Assembly (NCBI GenBank): GCA_947561395.2
Contig: OX387190.1
Coordinates: 20,578,858-20,642,857, forward strand
Direction of reading: 5' to 3'
Source of the DNA: Buxus sempervirens
Taxonomy: Eukaryota; Streptophyta; Magnoliopsida; Buxales; Buxaceae
DNA: 64,000 bases
Shown: positions 57,545 to 64,000 of the stretch, in pieces
How positions within the stretch are numbered: the stretch's first letter is position 1
Layout: the number at the start of each line of letters is the position of its first letter
The notes under the pieces: model-generated
Seen by the model: the letters and a program-made list of their open reading frames with translations, nothing else
The model's database searches: none
What the model was told of the DNA's origin: nothing
Position numbers and translations under genes: made by a program

Positions 57545-60014
57545 TGTAATGCCCTGGATTCGGGTTACGACTATAAGCGTAACTCGTACCCATGGTGTTA
57601 GATAAATAAACCGCATGATCTATATCAGAGTGTAGGAAGACATTAACTTGCATTTATTATCATCAAACAACAATATCAGAGTTTGCTAATAACCCCAATC
57701 ACCAATCCACAATGAAAAGAACAATTACAAATCAATTTCTTACTCACTATATCAAATGTAATCCACAAACAAATGTATCTCTCAAAAATCACTCAACAAA
57801 ATAGTCCTCTCCCCTATACTCAGGGAAACCAGCGATTGGCTCAACCCTGCCAAGATCGTCCTCACCAGGATCTGAAAACAAAACAAAACGTAATGAGATA
57901 CGAATATCCCAGCAAGTAGCACATGCATGCAACAAAACATTTATACCAGTTCTAAAACATGCTTCAGCAGTAAAACACGCGCCGGTAACGATAACCAACA
58001 TTTACGAGTAATCAAAACCCAACATATATACTAATAAAGGAAGATATCAACAATCACCGTATAACAGAAATTCATAATGTGCAATCATCAGAAATAAGTC
58101 CACGGTGGACTCATGAAATAAACTGCCTTTAACTAGTGTAAAGACCATGCTCACTATGCCACCTCACGACTTATGTGCGAAGTCGAGCTACACGATCATC
58201 GTCTTATTGCGGGAGAACCACTCCAGATACAGTAATGGGTTGGCATGTACTAATCCAGTCATAGTCCAAGATACACGATAAAATGAGGGATAGCCGCAAC
58301 CAACCAGATACATAGAAGGCTTCATCGAGCTACAGGATGGAACGTGTGCGTGAACAAGGTGTTACAACTAGCAAAGATCAATCTATTCCACTACCTAGCT
58401 CTTAACTTGACAAATGTGGATCAACACCGAGCTATGCCATCTAGACTCAAAGCCAACACTCAAATAACCAATCATATCTCAATAATGCCAATGAAAGCAT
58501 CAACACCCTCCAAGATACATGGGGGAAACCAAATCCTCAATCCAAGGTACATGGAGAGGTTCCAAACTCATCCCAAGATACACAGGGCCTCTCCAAGTAA
58601 ACGGAGGTAAAATAACCATTTTCTCATCAAAACAATAAAACTATCCTCTGAGTATATGGAGAATTCCAAATAATTAGATTTATCCCAAAATAATTTGTTT
58701 TAAAGTCCTTTTTCTAAAATATTGCATAAAATCCCCTTTTTTGGCAAAAGTTTGTAAAACTGCTCAACCTCGGTTAAACCGGCATTTCAGAAATGATAAA
58801 ATCAGAATTTTACTGGTATTATGTCCAAACAATAACTTTCCTATAGATAACTTATACTCAAACAACATTATCTACTTAAATCCTCAATACCTTCCTATAA
58901 ACCTCCTATTCATTTAAACTCTTTGTATACACTTACTTCAGCACCCCAAGATTCACTCAAATCCCATTTATTTATCTCTAGATAATCCTTTAGTTACTTT
59001 CCCAAGTTTGGTTTTGCTATGCAAAAAGTGTATGTGCTGAAGAAGTTTCAGCACCTACGAATTACCCAAAACACCTATCTAAACAGTTCTTCAGATTTCC
59101 TTTAGTAGTTACTATATAAATACTCTCAATTCTTGTGTTCCTACTTCCCCAAGTCCTTCAATAACTTCTCATTAAGTTCTCTAAGAAAAACCCCCACAAG
59201 GATACTAAAACCAAGACAAGATATATGCTGCTGGGAGGGTAGGCGCCCCTCAGCAGCACTCACCCACTAGAAAATTCCCAATGTGATGTGCGGCTGAACC
59301 AAAATCACTAGGACTGAACTAATGTTTTGCTCCCAGATCGTTTTCATCACAAATCTAACCATCTAGAAAATACTTCGGCACTCAATTGGATTTAATTAAT
59401 TCACCAAGACATAGACACCTAGCTTAGCTGCCGATGCCCTCCTTCAAACAAAGTTCAACAACTTTACTCATAATTTCCAGGTTTTCCGAGCACTGTCTAT
59501 TCAAAGTGAATCAATTTTCTCCTCATTAGATCCCATAAGTAGTCCCTACATTAGCCCCAAAATAGCACTTAAATAAATTCCTTAAAACAAACTACAGGAG
59601 CTAGCGCTGACCTCTAATGAGGTTGGCAGCACCCATCTCACACTCCACTTCTCCATTAATACAGCATATAAACTAACAGCTCTTCAACTGGATTACAAGC
59701 ACTTAATTAAATAATCTAACCTAACACTATTGAATTTCATGTATATGAAATAGCTTATGCTCAATAGCCACAGATGGCTGTAGAAATGGAGTTGGCGCTG
59801 ACCTCTGATGAGGTTGGCACCAGATAGTAGTGCTCAGTGCCAGGCCATGTTTCTAGGTTAAAGTGTTGCCAATGAAACAAAACACCATGACTGAATTGAT
59901 ACCTTGCATTCGAACCTTTTCTAGGATAATCTAGACTCTTCCAATGGCCTTTTTAACATGCTTCGAATTTAATTAAACTACCAACAACATCTGTATAAAA
60001 TTAGCCGCTCATGC
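57545..60014 (-). mobile_element. Gypsy-type LTR, minus orientation, interrupted
   Basis: Begins TGTAATGCCCTGGATTCGGG at the point where the 75-bp repeat breaks off. It shares GAGATACGAATAT and GTAGCACATGCATGCAA with the LTRs at 51225 and 60015. It is interrupted at 60015 by another LTR. Its far end could not be located. Much of 58000-60000 is repeated by none of the other features, and no coding sequence was seen. Confidence 0.55.
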
Positions 60015-61859
60015 TGTAACGCCACCGATCCGTGTTGTTCATTAAAAATATAACATGTCTCACGGAGTGTTAGGTGTGGGCCTAAGACTCATATGATTGC
60101 TGGATAATCATACAAGTTATACCAATCAGAGTGCACAAATTAACTACTAGGAAGCATGGATCTATATTCAATTAAAGTGCTATCAAATCTCAAATTCAAT
60201 ATCATTTGTTACATTCCCAACATCCAACAAATATCCCAATCAAATAAAATAGACCTACAAGTCTAGGGAGCGTAAAAATAATCCTCCTCTCTATAAGGAC
60301 CAGCAAGATCTACCTCAGCAAGTGCCTCACCACGAGTATCTGAAAACAAAATCGAAACAAATGAGTGAGATACGAATAATATCTCAGCGAGTAGCACATG
60401 CATGCAAAATAGTTACATCAGTTCTAAAGTATGCCACGATAAATAAATGAGCACAAGTAATCAATAGAGAAAAACAATCAAGAATTCCAAATCAGCATAA
60501 TCCCAATAACAGTTTTAAACAAGAGGCCAACAGCAATATCAATCAATCATCGAATGGTCAATGTCATGCATATTGCTTTAATTGGTTAATTGACATGCCA
60601 AGGAGACATCCACACCTCCATGTACACAGTTCCGGCCTACTCTGGGTTTCGGAACTCTGAAATGACGGCCTACTCAGGGTTTCGTTATCCAATGCGGGCC
60701 TACTCCCCGGGGTTCGGCATTGACAACCAGGCCTACTCAAGGTTTATGGCTGTTCTACACTGGTCGTGGCAACACAAAAAGGCCATGCAATTACACCAAT
60801 AAGCAATACCATTACATTACTAAGCTTAGTCTAGGATCCGGGACAAGCTAAACCAAAACAGAATACTCAATGCATAAAACTCATTCTAGTAACAAAATAC
60901 ACCAATCTCTCGTATCACCAATAATAAAACAAACCAAACTTATCACGGGTCACTCATACCCAGAACAGTAAGCCATGGAACTTCAACCAATATTCTAACC
61001 CAAAGAACACAAATCCAAACCTATCGTATAATCATTTACTCAAGCAAAGACAGTTTTATAAATTCTGCCCAGCGCTTTATAACCCGATAAAACTCCGATT
61101 AAACATTATTACAAACTCAAAATTAATAGCACAATGTGAACTAAACAAAACCAAGCACACCTGGTACTAAACCAGCAACTAAACTACCAACAAGCCTTTA
61201 AAATCTGACTTTAAATCCCCATAAATCCTCCCAATAATTAATAGAATAATCTCATTAGGTTTTGACCACTTTATAATACTTCCAACATCTTAATCAAGTT
61301 TCTAGGTAAGTGTTTGAAGCATTAGAGTGGAGAAAATCATCTCAAAATGGTCAGCCGCACATCACCTGGGAATTTGGTGGGTGCGCTGACTTCAAGTCAG
61401 TAGGCGCCAGGTCGGCGGATCCCAAATTTGTACTACCGCTGAGTGCCGCTGAGCCCTGCCAATGGGCGGCACTCAGCGCATACCCCCAATTTTCCTCGAC
61501 AGTGGTTTAAGTCTTTGTTAAGTCAATTCCTCCATGTCTGACCTAAAACTAACTTGCTACAACCGCTAATCTATACTTCTCACACCTCTAATATCCATTT
61601 AAAACAACTTTGAAATTAATTCCAACAAAATACATGCTCCGAATCGCAAATCCATTTGAAAACTCAGTTCAATCACTGATAAAACACACCACAGATAATA
61701 TCGATTAATCTCAGGTATTCGGCTTCGATTCATGGAGTAAAACTAATGCTACTCACAAGATTCGCAACTCCTCTCGCTTAGAAATTTCAATTTCCCTTCA
61801 GGTCACCAACAACAGCTGATTTGAGTTTCCAGCTCTCTGTCGCTCCTTCAATCTCAAGT
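60015..61859 (-). mobile_element. Gypsy-type LTR, same family as 51225-53177, truncated
   Basis: Begins TGTAACGCCACCGATCCG. It is colinear with 51225-53177: GAGTGAGATACGAATA, GTAGCACATGCATGCA, ATTGACATGCCAAG, four GGCCTACTC(A/T)GGGTTTCG-type repeats at about 60634-60750, and GGCGCCAGGTCGGCG. It stops abruptly at 61859, where a different LTR starts. Confidence 0.68.
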
Positions 61860-64000
61860 TGTAAGACCCCGAATTTTCCTAAATATAAAAATAATTCAAT
61901 AATTAATGTTCTTGAGGGTTTTAATTGATAGAAATATTTTATTAATGAAGGTGACATCGTAATTAATGAAGATCAGGAGTTTGGCACAGATCCGACCGTC
62001 TGATTGTGGAATATCACGGTAAGATCGATATTTTAACCCTATTGTATTTTGATTGGGCGATATGTATAGGGATTGATACACATGTGTTCCGTGAGATATG
62101 AGGGTATATAAATAAGTTTAATACCCTAGAGAAATACGGTTGACATACTTTCGTTCGTATTCAACAGCCGCAAGAGAGAACTCACGACCGTGAGCAATTG
62201 GGAGCAACCAAAGAAGAAGGAGAAGAGAAGAAGAAGAGAGGAAGAGTGTTGTGTTGATTTCTGGGTCTTCTGAACATTGCTTGGGATCGTGCTCGTCGTT
62301 GTTCAGAAGAGAAGGAGAGGAAAACGTTCGCAGGAGGTAGGCAGCATTGTTTTTAACGTTCGTTTTGTATTCACGATTGGTTTAATCCCTATTGCATGTT
62401 TTTGTGTTGTATAATCATGTATTTAGTTTGATAACAACCTTATAAGTATGTAGAATCATCTTGGACATGAAAAGTTGGATTTTAAAACATTGTATGTTCG
62501 TTTTTGTGAGACCGCCGAGCTTACTATGCTCAGCGATCCTCGGCGCTCCCAAGTGCTCGTAGAAATAAGTAGACCGCCCAAGACCGCCTACTGACTTATC
62601 GTCGGTGATCGATTTTGAACTACCGTGTAAAATCCCACATTTTAGTAAATAGACTAATTGGATAATAATATGCAGGAGATGAGATTTTGGTTCAACCCGG
62701 AGGAGTTCAAGGTGAACTGGAGATGACAGGAGAGCCTATATGAGGCGAGTTCATGATTATTGACTAAGTATTAATTTAATATAATAAATATTGTTGCTAT
62801 GGTTTATGTTAGTAAGAATAAGTGAGAAATAAGCAAGGAGAATAAAAGGGGTTGGTCGAACCCAATGATAGTGGGTTGACCCAAGGGTTAAGTTAATTTA
62901 AGAATTAGATGGGTTGATTGTGTTGGTTTAATGAAGAGGGCAATTTAGTAAAAGACTTTAAATAATAAACAAAACCTAGTTATGCATGGAATAGTCCACG
63001 TTAAGCTCAAAACATAAAATAGAAAACAGCCGCACGTCCCTTGGTTGTTTCCTATTCTTCTCTTAGTTTTCCTTGTGATCAAACCTAACCCTAAAGTACC
63101 TGTTGGAGCCGTCTTAGAGAAGAAGGAGGAGTATTTTCGTGCATATAAAACTCAGGTAAGGGCCAAATAGATATAAGTTTCTATTCTGGAGATTTGAGTG
63201 TGTTTAAGAGTCTTAAAAGTATGATTTTTGAATCCAGACATGATCGAGGTTTTGTTGGAATCGTTTGGCAAACTTTGGGGTGATATTTCGTGGCTCTTAG
63301 AGAAGATTTAAGTTCCTAAAACAAGGTAAGTAGTCCCTTGACGCTTGCATAAAATCCAAATTCGTGTTTAGACGATATACATGATTATTCGGTGTTTTGA
63401 TGCATTGTTTTTGCTATTTATGATGTTTTAATTGTTGGGAATTGTTCTAGCATGTTTATAAAGTATTTTAGAATGATTTAGAATGGTTTTGATGCATTGA
63501 TTATTGAGTTGTGGAATTTTTATGGAATTTTGCAAAGCTGCAAAATTTTATCGTATTGGGCCGCCCGAGCAGTCGCTCGAGCGCCCTCTGTTTGTTTTTG
63601 GAATCCGAGAGCAATTTTACCCAGATTGAACTACCGCTTGCTAGAACAGTCGCTCGAGCGACCTACCCTAAATTAACCTATTCTGTAAGGCCGATCGAGC
63701 GCCCTTGGCCGCTCGAGCGACCAGTCTGTCAGATTTTGGAAAACTTGTCTTTTCAACCTAGTTTTCACTACGAAAGTATTTTTATCCAAATTTAACCTAT
63801 GTATCATTAAGATTGGGGTATTTGGGAAGTGTTTGCACTGGCGGATGTTTAGAATTCAATTTTATAAAGATTTTGGGTAGATGTTTCTAAAGAGACACTT
63901 TTACTTGATTCCATTGTTCCAAAAGATTTTACTTTTAACCAAGGATGGTTTTGTGTGTTTATACACATGTATTTGGGTGATATGAAGGTATATTGTGCAT
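61860..64000 (+). mobile_element. Gypsy-type LTR, plus orientation, running off the window
   Basis: Starts TGTAAGACCCCGAATTTTCC and interrupts the preceding LTR. A TATA-like GGGTATATAAATAAG lies at about 62102-62116, followed by a GA-rich leader (62200-62245). Words such as CGCTCGAGCGCC recur at 63560-63720. The right end is beyond 64000. No coding region was seen. LTR assignment rests on the TGTAAGACCCC start and promoter layout. Confidence 0.6.

Noticed and set aside
57268-57605. Overlapping frames of 93-108 codons
   Set aside because: They arise from the 75-bp repeat (75 is divisible by 3, so every frame stays open) and continue into an LTR.
58344-58610. 88-codon plus-strand frame
   Set aside because: No homology, low complexity, and lies inside LTR-type DNA.

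Overview
This is a stretch of nuclear DNA from a flowering plant, most likely a TE-rich eudicot. I cannot name the species. The evidence is plant-type split genes with GT-AG introns, a chloroplast-targeted PPR editing factor, plant-type NDC80 and separase genes, and plant transposon families (Ty1/copia, hAT, MULE, Helitron, Au SINE, Tourist-like MITEs). No bacterial-style operons, rRNA or CRISPR arrays were seen.

Layout. 1-2812: 3' half of a decayed copia retrotransposon with its 3' LTR. 2815-5800: a ~180-215 bp tandem repeat split by a 2.25 kb Helitron (2997-5248) that carries fragments resembling three host genes. 6401-7969: an intronless E-class PPR gene closely resembling Arabidopsis CLB19. 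8898-11176: a fold-back element and a Tourist-like element holding a 20-bp minisatellite. 11271-16162 (minus): NDC80, four exons, intact. 16163-19126: intergenic, with an E2F-type site, a MITE and a GC-rich-ended element. 19127-50115 (plus): separase (ESP1), at least 27 exons over 31 kb, its introns swollen by a LINE remnant, a 5.8 kb hAT element, MITEs, an Au SINE and a truncated copia element. 50116-64000: no host gene, only microsatellites, minisatellites, a solo LTR, a MULE remnant, a TE-associated reading frame and a stack of nested LTRs.

Gene relationships. NDC80 (kinetochore-microtubule attachment) and ESP1 (cohesin cleavage at anaphase) lie head to head about 3 kb apart, so two chromosome-segregation genes are neighbours. 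NDC80 has a TTTCCCGCC E2F-type box just upstream of its ATG. The separase copy keeps its catalytic His and Cys. Exon phases, however, show three single-base losses and two in-frame stops in its middle, plus a conserved segment I could not find. It is therefore either a decayed copy or carries consensus errors. CLB19 is functionally unrelated (chloroplast RNA editing).

I saw no wholly new biological system. The most interesting items are the decaying separase, the gene-capturing Helitron, and a hAT element with a matching MITE, both with perfect target duplications in the same gene.
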